Below the pieces are notes generated by a model. That model worked only from the letters and a program-made list of their open reading frames with translations, was not told where the DNA came from and searched no databases. Positions 1 through 10,987 of a DNA stretch of 64,000 nt are shown in pieces. A program made the translations under genes and the position numbers. The stretch's first letter is position 1. Each line of letters begins with the position of its first letter. This DNA is from Morinoia aosen (taxonomy: Eukaryota > Arthropoda > Malacostraca > Amphipoda > Talitridae), in NCBI GenBank assembly GCA_030386875.1, contig CM059566.1:44552068-44616067 (forward strand). The letters run 5' to 3'.

Positions 1-90
1 CTTGGAGGAGGTAGTGTTCCTTTCCATCCTTTCTCTAATTCTCAGTAGTCAAACATAGTATTTTCTCTCTAAACTCTTCCCTAATAATAA

Positions 91-300
91 GTTATTGCTA
101 CTGCAGCCTATTCTAACAAATTCTTCATGTTTTTTCCATTGCTACTGAAGCCACCTTTTACGAAACTCTTCATGCATTTCCATTGCTACTGAAGCAAACC
201 ATAGGAGACCTTCTAGGATTATTCTTCCATTGCTACTGAAGCTCCTCACTAATAACCTTCGCAATTTCCATTGCTACTGCAGCACCATTGCTACTGAAGC
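91..300 (+). repeat. degenerate ~43-bp repeat with a conserved 16-bp core
   Basis: Six copies of a core close to CCATTGCTACTGAAGC recur at about 43-bp spacing, the last two directly abutting. The linkers share a loose 'CTCTTCATG..TTTC' pattern. The array may continue to the left of the window. Confidence 0.75.
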
Positions 301-1680
301 ACAAAAGTAAACAAAAAAATGTCTATGTGCGAAACACTACCTTGCCATCCTGAGCAACTTACGTATGTAAGGGAACTGCCGTCTGTACACCGGTGGTCCT
401 TTAATAGTTCTCCGTATCCCGTACGGGTACGGAATGCTCAGCGCAAATATTTCACCATCACTTGACTAAGTCTTTCCCGATCTCCCATTTTTTGTATTGC
501 TGCCTGGTCGGTGTGTTGGTAGCCTTGGGGACGCCTGAGGAGCACGCACGTTGATTAGGGTGGTTGTGCAAACGACTCACGTCGCACAATTGCCGTTGTA
601 ACCGGCATATGTGTTTTGGGAAGGAAGGAACGGATTTTTTTTGTACTATGGCATACTATAAAAACCTAGACTGCGACTTCGCCTCAGGTCAACACCTGTC
701 GAGCCAACGAATTCGTACGTCTTAGTTCGCTTTGAATTTTCTAAAGTCGTGGAAGTCGACCAATTCTAGATTCCCCGTTACACCGTTCAAAGAACGCAGT
801 CGGAATCAGGTAATTCGGGCGCCTCCATTTCGGCGGATACTCTGGCACCGTATGCTCAGTGATGCTAACCTCACAGATTCTTTTATGGTCCCAGTTGAGG
901 GTCCGCGCTGAAACTTTCATAGTTCCACAGTTAACCTTCCACTATTTTCATCTATTTTCTTCTGTCAAAGCATCTTTTGGAATCTCTCCTTCGTATTTCT
1001 GACTTGCACTTTACAAGTAACAGCTTCACTGTTACCAGACCTTTCGGTCTCCTTTGGGGGGAGGGTAGCTGTAGTGATCGCCCTCAGCCGTACTTCAGCC
1101 TAATTTCATAAAATATTAAAAAAATAAAATCCTAAAATTAAATTATACAAATGTAATTATTTTTACAATTTTACAAGACCAAATTAATTCGATTAAACTC
1201 AAAATTTTACCAAAAATGTGTTTTCGAAAATATTTGCCGATCACGTTTACTTCCGTTGGAAACATTCGCGCAGAACCATTGCGCAAGCTTCCGCTCAAAA
1301 GAGCATATAAGGCCGACTTTTCAGGCAGAGTCGTCATTCTCGTACAGATCCCCCTGAATAGTGCTTGGGCCCCAGAGCGGGCAATTGTAAGTATCAAGTG
1401 TTAATGATAAGTGTGTATTATGTCTTAACTTTCCTGTGTTGTGTCTTAACTTGTTCCGTGTTAGGGAGCGCTCGTTGTTGTGTCGTAGAAATATTCACTA
1501 TGTTGTCTCTGTGCCAGTGTTAGTTAGGCACCAGCCTCAAGCTCACTGCCACATCTTTGTCATTGTTATCGTGTTTGCTATTCTCCGATGATGCCGTATT
1601 GTGCTGTCAGTGTTAACCGATGTTGGCATTGGCTCCTTAGATATTTTAGTGCTGAGCATAGTGTTAAGACACCTTGCTGT
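301..1680. other. no recognised gene
   Basis: No coding similarity seen. A TATA-like CTATAAAA lies near 656 and a short perfect hairpin (AGACC-TTTC-GGTCT) lies at 1038-1051. Short open frames around 1143-1404 exist on both strands and look like chance. Confidence 0.5.
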
Positions 1681-1689
1681 CCACAGAGA

Positions 1690-4600
1690 TCATTTTTGGT
1701 TTGCTCATCTTTTGTATGTTCCAGCTTCTAATTAATTGTGTTCTCAACTTTTGTATTTTGATTAAGTCAGGAATTCCTCTGCAATTTTTAGTCAATGTTT
1801 AAATTCATATCTTGAGAAATGAAGCTATGATAGGTTTTTTAAACCAATAGAGATTGTATCTTCTGTAGTCACTCACTCAAGTCAAGTCACATAAATAATC
1901 ATTCTTTCTTGCTCAGCTGAATTTTAGAGAATAGAGGCTTCACCTCCCTCATACTGAATTTTATTACATTACTTCTCTTCTAGTTGTTAGTTCATACTCA
2001 ATCATATTTTGCCTTTAGAAATTAGTTCCCTGTACGGGAAATTTAAATCTTCAGTCTCATGCTGAGTTGTAAGTGTAGTTTGCTTTTGACTCAAGTTACA
2101 ACCGCCAACTGACAGCAGTTGGCTGGCTATTTTTGGAATACCTATAAGCCAAACCAGTATAATTAAATTCCATTAGCAAATGACATAACGATTATATACT
2201 CAGTCGTGTTGCTGCTTGTAATATCAGGATAGAGCTTATGACCAGTTGGTCTGGAGCACTGATTCTGGTGTTAAGATGATTCGGGCTGCGACTCGGGCGC
2301 TAGAGTTGCGGACTGATTTTTAGCACCAGACTCCTGCCACTGTTCCTCCTGTTAATGTTACAGTTTGCGCAGCCTTGCACATGTGTTATGAATGGACTCA
2401 ATTTATGTGTTCAAAATAATCCAGCACGATTTCCCCTGACAGGATCTGCTGGACCATTCATTCATGCACTCACAAACACGTATGGAACCAAACCCTGACC
2501 TCTTAATGTAAGGAGCTTACCTCCTCCGAGTTTCTTCTGCAATTGCCTCATCTTCAAATTTCACTATACTGGAAAGGCCTGCATCCCTGCAGCTAAGCCG
2601 CTAAAATCTCCAGTTGAGACCATTGGGTCGGGAGTCCTCATCACTTACCGAGTTTTTCCCAACCGGTAACTATTCCCAAACTCATCATTCAACTCACTAC
2701 TCACTTGGTGTCGGAACCCCCCACACCTACACCATCCTCGACTTCACACTCCAGCACACGCTTCCACCAGCCTGAGCTGAACGAATCGTCTGAAGTCCTG
2801 CAACCCCTTCGGACTCTCCCCAAGAACGTCTCGTGAACAAGAGTCAAGCCTCGTACTTCGTCGTTCAATCTTCTCTTCAATAAATCACATAAAGGCTAGT
2901 CTGTTCCCTCATTTCCTTCTGATGATTGGCTGTAGCGGTGATTTGGTTGTTGATTGTAGACGCTTGAAATATTGCGTCCGAATACCGCCTTAACTCCTTC
3001 TGAGTCAGTGGCCTTTATTAATTCATTACTTAATTCAATGCGCGTCCCCACGCGCTGGTGACCCCGCCTTTGTAAAAGAACATCTCCTTGTGAAATCGAT
3101 AAATTCCTCGATATTCAACCTTTAAAACTCAAATTCAGTTGTTTCCCCCACTTAGGGAAAACTTCATAGATTTATGAACTTGAACTTCTCCCAAATGGGA
3201 AACTAATTGAATTTGAATTTTAAAGGTTGAATAGCGAGGAGTTTCTCAAGTGACAAGGAAGATGTTCTTCTTATTTAAAAGGGTCACCAGTGCTCCTGGT
3301 AGAGCACACTTAATTGCTAATGACTTAATCTGACTCAGAAGGAGTTATGTGTGGGTAATTCGAGTTGCCTTACTGGCACCTAATCTCACTTGCACTATTG
3401 ACCTCTGCAGGACAATGAAAAACTGTATACTCTCGCCTTGTCTTTATTTTGTTGACTCTGAGTGCCGTGACTACGGCAGCAGTATGGAGATCCACTTCTT
3501 GAGGAAGAAGGTCCGGGTCCAGTGAGTAGCCGCACTTCAGCAGGTGCCGCGGCTCGAGGGAATCCGGGGTGGATCCCGGCGAGAGTGGATTTGTTAGTGT
3601 AATATTCCGCAGGCGCGGTAATAGTTTTGATTATATGAGTATCTCGAAGGAGGTAGTTATTTCTGCTAGTGCCTTGTGGCTTGAGTGGTTGATTGATAGC
3701 CGTGTGGCTTAGTTGGGTTGATAGCCGTGTGGCGAATTGAGTTTTGAGGGATGTTGATTGAATGTTGGGAGGTGATTGTTTGTGTGTCGGCTTCCCAGGA
3801 TCTTCTGTACGGGAAATTGGCTTGGGTTAATTGTTCAGACATGACAACACAAGGAGAGACAGTCGCTACGCAAGCCAGGCTGCGAGCTTTACTGCTGAAT
3901 TACAGGATTGCCTCAAATAGAGGGTTATATGCGGGTGCCCCGCCCCAATTCTGGCGCCTGAACAAGGGCGAGGCAGTCGCAACAACAAGTACTAGTATGG
4001 ACAATCGTGAATCTCCCTACAGGCCACTTATCCAGAAGGCTGTGGTCGCCGATTAATCTAGAGTTTAGTGTTTATTTACAATGAGTACCTTAAAAATTGG
4101 CAGTGTTTAATTCGCACGTTTACACTAAGCCTCAGTCGAGGGCTGACTGTACTGATCCTAACTAAGGCTAGAATTGTCATAAAGATTACTTGAATTAAGC
4201 TAGGAATTGTGCCAGGAAGGCAGGTACAGCCCAATTATTACTATTAACTATTAATAAATGCGGAATCCCTTAGTCTACCTGGCTTGAACGTGAAGGATGT
4301 CCTACGAGAGGAGAAAGGAAGGTACCATTTGGAAAAGGGTAGGGAACGCGGAATCCATGCACAAAGTGCACAGAATCGGTAGTTAAGAAAGATTCAGAAA
4401 GCATTGATCATGAGGATGCATATCAGAATTGTATTAGGTCATCCTATGGGCTACAATGAACAACAACCACAGGAGGTAGCTGACATTGCCATGAGGTATA
4501 GGGAACAGGTAGCTACAGTTGAGGGCGACCAATTACTGGTTAAACTAAATTTAACCCCCAAATCAGATAATTGGATGATTTCTGGATTAGAATTTCCAGG

Positions 4601-5040
4601 AGTTGGGAATTTAGAATATTCGGAGACTTTCAGAGGTAAGCATAATTACCCTAATTTAGCTAAATCAGGTAACGACTAATTATTAACATTAATATGCACA
4701 AATTAACCCAACCAAAAATCAATAGTAAGAGTTGTCACTAAAGTGATTATGATAGGAATTCTTGCTACAGTTAATGATCAGGAAAGAATGATTATTTATG
4801 TGACTCGACTTGAGGTAAGTAACTACCGAGGATACAATCTCTATTGTGTAAATAACCTATCATAGCTTCATTTCCCAAGATATGAAATTTAAACATTGAC
4901 TAAAAATTCAAGGGAATTCCAAAAATTATTTAAATCTGACTTAATAAACATACAAAACTTGAGAACACAATTAATTACAACTGGAACACACAAGAGATGG
5001 CAAAACCCTAATGAGACCATGGCGATCAATAGATTATTCC
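1690..5040. repeat. large imperfect inverted repeat (retroelement-like palindrome)
   Basis: The segment at about 1690-1920 is a reverse-complement match, with small indels, to about 4770-5035. For example, TTAATTGTGTTCTCAA and TAGTCAATGTTTAAATT on the left have their complements on the right. A shorter pair of arms (2991-3145 and 3208-3347) lies nested near the same centre. Weak reverse-complement similarity also joins parts of about 2740-2990 and 3348-3640. Between the arms are two unrecognised open frames (3751-4056 and 4404-4679, both +) with no motif I can name. Best guess: two head-to-head copies of the end of an LTR retroelement, much decayed. A foldback transposon is the alternative. 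Confidence 0.6.
2991..3347. repeat. inner foldback: ~150-bp inverted arms with a ~65-bp centre
   Basis: The left end TAACTCCTTCTGAGTCA (2991-3007) is mirrored by TGACTCAGAAGGAGTTA (3331-3347). Inside, matching tracts include GGTGACCCC/GGGTCACC, AGAACATCTCCTTG and its complement, and TTCAACCTTTAAAA and its complement. The left arm's CTGGTGACCCC (3056-3066) resembles a retroelement primer-binding site following an LTR. The centre contains GTTTCCCCCACTTAGGGAAAAC, itself a small hairpin. Confidence 0.75.
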
Positions 5041-5423
5041 AATTCAATTGATTAGAGGCTTGAACACATCAGCAAACTTTGCCTGGACAAACTAAGGTGG
5101 CATAATCAGTGACAACTGAGCCTAAGGTCTCACTTAATTAATCTATTATGGTAAAAATCTACAGCATCTGCTAAATGCAAATGAACTAGAAAACACATGT
5201 TCCCAGTTTTTTCCTAACCGAAATAATCAATGTACAATGACTATTAATTAAATTTACTAACTATCTAATCTTCAGAACTAAAAATTATTTGTGTTTTTCT
5301 AATTGATTATCTACCTAATTTAATTTAGAAATACAGTTGTGGCAATAATTGGTAATTGATGCAGGACTAGATGCATTCAGAAGGATACATCTGTGACTAA
5401 AAATGATAATTGGTGCCAGCCTG
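5041..5423. other. no recognised gene
   Basis: AT-rich DNA to the right of the inverted repeat. No coding or RNA signal seen. Confidence 0.4.
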
Positions 5424-5716
5424 ACTTGATGAAAAAAATAAACACATATTGAAATATTGGCCTAAAAAATATTTTAGACAAAAAGGGGAAATTCTAACTT
5501 GATAAACAAATAACACCATATTGAAGTATTGGGATAAGAAAAATATTTAAAAACAAAAGGGGAAATTTATAACTTGATAAAAAATAACACCATATTGAAG
5601 TATTGGGATAAGAGAAATATTTTAAAACAAAAGGGGAAATTTATAACTTGATAAAAAAATAACACCATATTGAAGTATTGGGATAAGAAAAATATTTTAA
5701 AACAAAAGGGGAAAAC
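5424..5716 (+). repeat. tandem repeat, 4 x 73-75 bp
   Basis: Units start at 5424, 5497, 5572 and 5646, each with ACTTGATAAA and ending in ACAAAAGGGGAAA. The three right-hand copies are nearly identical and the first is diverged. Confidence 0.9.
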
Positions 5717-6915
5717 TCCCTAAAAAATGGCTTTACATTAAATAGTGAATTGGCAATTTCATCATCTGAAAATACTGACAGCAACCAGTTAGCTACTACT
5801 CATGCTGAAGAGAATAATTCTCCTGGTTAGTCCAACCAGTTGCTTCTAGTTAAATTCTGCGGATACTTCTAAGAATTGCTTCTTGGAAGAACTAGGTTCA
5901 GAATCTCTGTGAGCCGAGCGATAACTGTTTGCTAAAAACTTTCTAAATGAGCATACAACAATGCACAAGGGAAAATGCCCTGTGGGGAAACACAAGTTCT
6001 GGGCAAGAACTCCTAAGCATTTAGCACACTGGAAAATTTAGTCAATTCTACTCAATACATACACAATAATATTATTGACAATTTTACATATAATGTCTAA
6101 ATATAGTTACCCGTAGATCAACACACACAAAACTTTAATTCTCACCAGAGAAAAACCGAGCTCTAGGCACTGAGAATGATTACAAACAAGTAACGCTGTG
6201 CGGGTTGCGATGTTGCCGACACGGCGTCATGGAAGGTTTCGTTACGATTGAAAAGTGATTTCTTAGAGACTGAATTTTTGATACACATTTGTTACTAAAA
6301 ATGATAGAAGTTAGTGAATTACGTGACGAATTTTTATGCTAATGGTTGAATTTATTTTACTGAATTTTTAGATGCTCATGCTGAGAATTTACGAAATATC
6401 GACTGAGTTGCGGGATGAGGTTTCACTACAGATTCCTTCATTATTATTTTAAACCAAAAACAGATTCTAATTTGTGTAGATTTGTTTGACTAGAAGCAAA
6501 AGATATTATTAAAAAAATGTTTCACCGAACGGAACTTCATCTAATTTTCTACGTGAAACAGAATGAATAATGGAAAGGCGCGGAAAGGAATTGGTTGATT
6601 CTAAAACTCCTGCCGGCATGCTCTGTGTAGCATTCGCTACAAAGCGTAAAATTATAAACTTTCCCATTCGCACTTAAATAAAATAATTATTAGCATTAAA
6701 AATCTTACTCTAAATTATTATTAATAATTTTCTACTTATAATAAGTAATCCTTAAAGTTTTTGTGCAAAAGCATAAAATTAAAAGTCACGATTGACATGT
6801 TCGCGTTTCAAGCCTCTGAATTTGGCATCACTGCGCGGTGGCGTCTCTTTTTTTGAAACACACATTCTCTCGTGCATCACTAGCTCGTGCATACCGCGTT
6901 CGTGACCTCAACGTA
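5717..6915. other. no recognised gene
   Basis: AT-rich sequence without a supported feature. The last ~150 bases could be upstream flank or U3-like DNA of the gypsy element, but no second LTR copy exists here to test that. Confidence 0.4.
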
Positions 6916-7072
6916 CCAGTGTTAGGTTTAGCCGTGGGTATGGCCAAACGCTAAACAGTCACTCTGGGGTCACCTGAGTTCCCTCGCCTTATTACCCTTC
7001 TCTCATGGTTTACAAATACTGTCGAGTGACTGTTTAGCGTTTGGCCATACCCACGGCTAAACCTAACACTGG
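6916..7072. repeat. perfect 49-bp inverted repeat; possible short LTR
   Basis: Arms 6916-6964 and 7024-7072 are exact reverse complements around a 59-base loop. The outer bases run CCAG-TGTTAGG and CCTAACA-CTGG. The interval 6920-7068 therefore begins with TG and ends with CA as an LTR does, and it is followed at once by TGGTGACAACCC (7070-7081), a plausible primer-binding site upstream of the gag frame. Alternatively it is a small foldback MITE. No matching 3' LTR was found downstream. Confidence 0.7.
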
Positions 7073-7326
7073 TGACAACCCAGAGTTTAAAACCCCATAG
7101 ATTAAAACCCCAGCCTTAAAAAACTTAAAAACTATTCAACTCGATAAGTGTTTGAGAAATTGTGAGAGAGGTTAATTTTGGCATATCATTGTAGTGATAA
7201 GTTTCCCATGTCGTAGTCTTTGAGAATTTCTATGGATTTAACCGTGTTAATGAATGTTCTCTGAGCAGCTCTAACAAAATTTTTTTTTTCAGCGCTATCC
7301 TGACCTTGTTTGTTTCATGTGCCTCA

Positions 7327-7600
7327 GTAGGTAGGAAAAATATTTTTTCTCCTATTTCCGTGCTTTACGCTTATTTCTGACTACCGTAAAAATTTTCGTT
7401 TCCATTCTCTTTCTTTCCGTTTTTTTCAACGTTATTGATCGATTGAGTAGGTAGAAAAATAATTTTTCTCACCTGTTTTTTTTTGTGCCTACGCCAATTG
7501 CCGCATACCGCATAAATTTTCGTTTCCAATTTTATATTTTCTTCTTTCCGTTTCAACTTTATTTGAATGATTGAGTAGGTAAAGTAATAACGCAAACCTG
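7327..7600 (+). repeat. degenerate ~120-bp tandem repeat in the retroelement leader
   Basis: GTAGGTAGGAAAAAT (about 7328), GAGTAGGTAGAAAAAT (about 7445) and GAGTAGGTAAAG (about 7574) head units that share 'CCGCATAAATTTTCGTTTCCA..TTCTTTCCGTTT'. About 2.3 copies lie in the untranslated leader just before gag. Confidence 0.65.
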
Positions 7601-7693
7601 TGACACCTTTAATATCAAATTTATTAGGCGTTGAATACGTAATTCCGAGCAAGCATAGTTTAATTTTCGCTTTCGTAGAAGAAAATTGCTAGC

Positions 7694-8656
7694 ATGCCTG
7701 ACTCAGATAATGAAGATCGAGCGCGCACAAAACCTCTTAGTCTGCCGCCTTTCATTCCAGAAGACAGCCACACTTGGTTTAACCAAGTGGAGGCAATGTT
7801 TAGGTATCATAAAATAAGGGATGAAACTGACATGTTTTACGCCCTTGTGTCCGCAGCCCCCACAAAATTGTTAAATGACTCCAATCAATTGCTAGAAAAC
7901 CCTCCAGCTGCAAATCCTTACGGAATCTTGAAAGGCAAAATTTTAGCAAAGCTTCAGATGTCCGATGCGGACAAATTCAGAAGCCTTGTAGACGCCTCAG
8001 CAATTCCATCTGTCTCTGTCTCTTTCTCTCCCACTTCTTTGGTTAAGGAGTTGCGCAAACTGGCAGCGGGTGTTGCCGTAGGTGAAGGATTTCTGAAGGA
8101 AGTTTTCATGAATAAGCTTCCTTCCAATGTGCGTCCATTCCTATCGCTAGCAAGCCCTGATCAAACTTTAGAGAAGCTTGCAGAGTCCACTGAGACAGTG
8201 ATGCGAAACCAAAACGTGTCACAAGCACCGCAGGTAGCTTCTTTGAACGCAGCAGCTGCAAATTTTAGCCCCTCAAATACTCCTATTAACCAATCCTCAG
8301 CCACAATAGATAAGATGCAGCAAGACATCGCTGAGCTAAAGCAAGCTTTACAGAATTGCCAGCTAGGTCAGAGTGTAGCTCACATCCAGCAAGGCCCAGG
8401 GAGATACCAAAGCTACCAAGATGCCTATGACTATCCCTCCAACTATCATCCTTTTCCTCCTCCTCAACGTTTTGATAGAGGTAGATCTTATGATAGGTCA
8501 AATCAAGACCGCCGTTTTAGATCGCGCTCTCGTGATGCTAGTAGCAATTTATGCTGGTACCACACCAAATATGGTGACCAAGCACGAAAGTGCGGGTCCC
8601 GCTTTTGCCCTCGTTATACCGAAATGACTTCGGGAAACGCCAACAGCGACGCATAG
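7694..8656 (+). CDS. retroelement Gag-like protein
   Basis: This 320-codon frame is the structural (capsid-type) protein of a Ty3/gypsy-like element, expected to package the element's RNA in cytoplasmic particles. The N-terminal third has the 'PPF.PEDSHTWFNQVEAMF' opening typical of invertebrate gypsy Gag. The middle is Gln/Ala/Ser-rich. The C-terminal part is basic and Arg/Ser-rich, then a Cys/His cluster (CWYHTKYGDQARKCG, about residues 287-301, with another Cys near 305) replaces a classical zinc knuckle. The ATG at 7694 is the first in frame. The frame is intact, while its pol partner overlaps it by about 67 bases in the -1 frame. That suggests programmed frameshifting in the ancestor, although I see no clear slippery heptamer. 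Family membership is seen from motifs; function is from family knowledge. Confidence 0.8.
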   Translation: MPDSDNEDRARTKPLSLPPFIPEDSHTWFNQVEAMFRYHKIRDETDMFYALVSAAPTKLLNDSNQLLENPPAANPYGILKGKILAKLQMSDADKFRSLVDASAIPSVSVSFSPTSLVKELRKLAAGVAVGEGFLKEVFMNKLPSNVRPFLSLASPDQTLEKLAESTETVMRNQNVSQAPQVASLNAAAANFSPSNTPINQSSATIDKMQQDIAELKQALQNCQLGQSVAHIQQGPGRYQSYQDAYDYPSNYHPFPPPQRFDRGRSYDRSNQDRRFRSRSRDASSNLCWYHTKYGDQARKCGSRFCPRYTEMTSGNANSDA

Positions 8657-9828
8657 TAGCGAGTACTGCGTTGCCTCATTCCCAGACTACTCGCCTCTTG
8701 AACATTGTGGATCCCACTACCAAGTATCGATTTCTCATCGTTACTGGTTCTAGTGTGTCAATTATCCCAGCCACGGCTAAAGACAAAAAGAATAACCTAG
8801 TGGCGACACTACGCGCCGCAAATGGCACTCCAATAGCTTGTTATGGGGAAAGAGTATTAGAGTGCAGTCTGAGATTGAGGAGAAATTTCACCTTCACCTT
8901 CCTAATCGCGGAAGTCCAAGAGCCCATAATTGGCGTGGATTTCCTAGCGAAGTTTGGGATTCTTGTAGATGTTAAAAACCGTAGAATTAGGGACGAGGAG
9001 ACACAGATCTCAATTCCCGCTTGTAGCATAACTAGAGCTAATGTCTTGCATTCCTTCTCTATCGTCTTCAAGGAGGAGTGCATGTTTGAACAGGTACTAG
9101 CAGATTATCCTGCACTAACAAATTCTAACTTAGCTTTTAAAAAAATGCAGACTAGCACGAAACACCATATTGAAACAACTGGACCGCCAGTTTATTCCCG
9201 AGCAAGGCGACTACCGCCTGATCGATTGGCTTTAGCCAAGAAAGAATTTGCGCGCATGCAAGAATGCGGCATCATCCGCAGTTCCAAAAGTCCTTGGGCT
9301 AGCCCTCTTTTGCTAGTACCCAAGGCTAACGGTGAATTCAGACCGTGCGGGGATTTCCGCAGGTTGAATGCCGTTACTCTACCTGACCGCTACCCTATTC
9401 CTTACCTTCATGATTTCAGTGCAAATTTAGAGGGAGCACAGATTTTCTCAAAAATTGACCTCCAGAGTGCGTTCCATCAAATTCCACTTGAGGAGAGCGC
9501 TATCGCTAAGACCGCGGTAATCACTCCGTTTGGTCTCTTTGAATTTCTAAAAATGCCGTATGGCCTAAGGAACGCACCTCAGACGTTCCAAAGGCACATG
9601 GCTGAAATTTTCTCTGATCTCACTTTCGCCTATGTCTATCTAGACGACATCCTAGTGGCATCCACAACCCCGGAGCTGCACAAAGACCATCTTAGGGTCG
9701 TTTTTCAGAGATTGTCCGACAATGGACTCCTCGTAAATCCTGCAAAATGTGAGCTCGGAAAGCCATCACTGATTTACTTAGGTCATGAAATCTCTAGCCT
9801 AGGTCTAAACCTTTGCCTTCCAAAGTAG
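8590..9828 (+). pseudogene. retroelement Pol remnant: protease and reverse transcriptase
   Basis: This 412-codon frame holds an aspartic-protease-like segment (residues ~48-60, FLIVTGSSVSIIP) and a reverse transcriptase. The protease motif should carry a catalytic Asp (D-T/S-G), but here the position reads Val (V-T-G), a one-base change, so the protease is predicted inactive. RT blocks are clear: SPWASPLLLVPKANG, the K-I-D-L motif A with its Asp at about residue 290, the FLKMPYGLRNAPQTFQR block, and YLDD at residues 350-353 with both catalytic Asp present. The frame ends at a TAG directly after a shift. The RT thumb and RNase H continue in the next frame from about 9805. The first Met at 8590 may not be the true start, because pol is normally made by frameshifting from gag. 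Role: cleaves the polyprotein and copies element RNA. Confidence 0.85.
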
Positions 9829-10199
9829 AAGTGATCAAAAACTTTCCTCTTCCACAGACCCAGAAGGAACTAAGAAGGTTCCTAGGTTCTGTTAACTTCT
9901 ATCATCGCTTCATACGCAACTGTGCTCAAACTTTAGCCCCTTTGTCAGACTTGCTCGAACCGAAACGAAAAGGTAAATCTATTGAGGTAAAATGGACGGA
10001 GGATGCGCGCAAAGCGTTTGAGGAGATTAAGCACAAGTTAGCTACCGCGACTGAATTATCCTACCCTATTGCTAATGCTGATTTCAGTCTGGTAGTGGAC
10101 CCTCTAAATTACCCGGAAAAAAGGCTAAGTTACCGTGATACCTCAAACCTTGGCCGATTTTTTCGTGAAATCGTATTTTGTGCCAATACTAACTTTTAA
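9813..10199 (+). pseudogene. frameshifted Pol continuation: RT connection and start of RNase H
   Basis: Continues the preceding polyprotein in another frame. It shows the conserved FLGSVNFYHRFI block and 'PLSDLLEPK...WTEDARKAFEEIKHKLA', which in gypsy elements lead into RNase H. Similarity stops just after 'FSLVVD' near 10110, where the first RNase H catalytic Asp lies. The remaining ~30 codons look unrelated, so the element was truncated or recombined there. No integrase follows. Confidence 0.8.
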
Positions 10200-10624
10200 A
10201 CAATAGCTCCCATGAAGTTGAAATTAATTTCAATTTAAACATCAAATCATTCTCCACGTGTAAATGGGGAGAATGATTAAGCGCTTGTCGGAAAAGTACG
10301 GGTCATCGACGTAATTATAATTTTTTCATCATCCGAGATTAGTTGACCGCCAGCACAAGGGTGTCCTTTGTGAAATCCTCAGCTCGTTCTCCGATGCCTG
10401 TCTTGGTGACTGTGGAAAATCCAGTTTTCTTTTTGTGTAGTGAGTAGGTTGGATAATTTCAGACCCACTAAGTAAGACAACTGCCAAAAATCAGCTGGCC
10501 GTGATAATGAATGAGGATAAAACTTAGGATTTACATGGTGATTTCATTTAAAAAGTTGATACATTCCAGTTTAAGAATAGAAAATTATAACTCTTGAGTG
10601 TCTGTCAAGTAAACTGGACATGTA
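10200..10624. other. no recognised gene
   Basis: Non-coding sequence downstream of the truncated retroelement. No LTR or integrase sequence is visible. Confidence 0.4.
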
Positions 10625-10890
10625 TCTCAATTGGAGGGCAAATATGCACAGTGTCCCAACCCACAAATTAGAGGTCAAAACTGGAGAGTGGATTAAGTGA
10701 TAATTTCACCTCATAGCGGCGTAGATGTCTTTCAGGCAGAGTGGTCTACTTCAGTTCCTAGTTAGTAACTTGGCTAGGAAAAGCCAGTATGGCAACTCTG
10801 CGATGAACACCACGCCTCTAACGTCAGTGTCCTAAAATTCTGTGTTTTGTGGGTTAGGAAACTCTGCATATTTGCCCCCCAATTCTAAAC
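10625..10890. repeat. foldback element, ~50-bp imperfect inverted arms
   Basis: The left arm (10625-10672) contains GGGCAAATATGCACAGTGTC and AACCCACAAA. The right arm (10831-10890) contains TTTTGTGGGTTAGGAAAC and GCATATTTGCCCCCC, the reverse complement with several mismatches. A ~160-bp spacer separates them, suggesting a small non-autonomous DNA element. Confidence 0.65.
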
Positions 10891-10987
10891 TTACATCACG
10901 AGTTGAGAAAGAAAAGAGAGAAAATAGTTCTTAAAGTTAAAGTTAAAGCCCATTGATTTTTAAATTTTTTTAATATAGTGATCTTTA

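Larger units (their letters stand above)
7070..10115 (+). mobile_element. truncated Ty3/gypsy-family LTR retroelement
   Basis: In order: a putative primer-binding site (7070), a ~610-bp leader, a Gag frame, then Protease and Reverse Transcriptase in the overlapping -1 frame, a frameshift, and the start of RNase H, where recognisable similarity ends near 10115. Integrase and a 3' LTR are absent. This order is standard for Ty3/gypsy (Metaviridae). The copy looks defective: the protease active-site Asp is replaced, pol is frameshifted near 9803-9813, and the 3' half is lost. Confidence 0.85.

Noticed and set aside
655..760. TATA-like CTATAAAA as a promoter
   Set aside because: Isolated motif without a downstream gene or a second LTR to support it.
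3751..4679. Two open frames (101 and 91 codons) as genes
   Set aside because: No recognisable motif, and they lie within decayed inverted-repeat DNA. Kept only as a remark.
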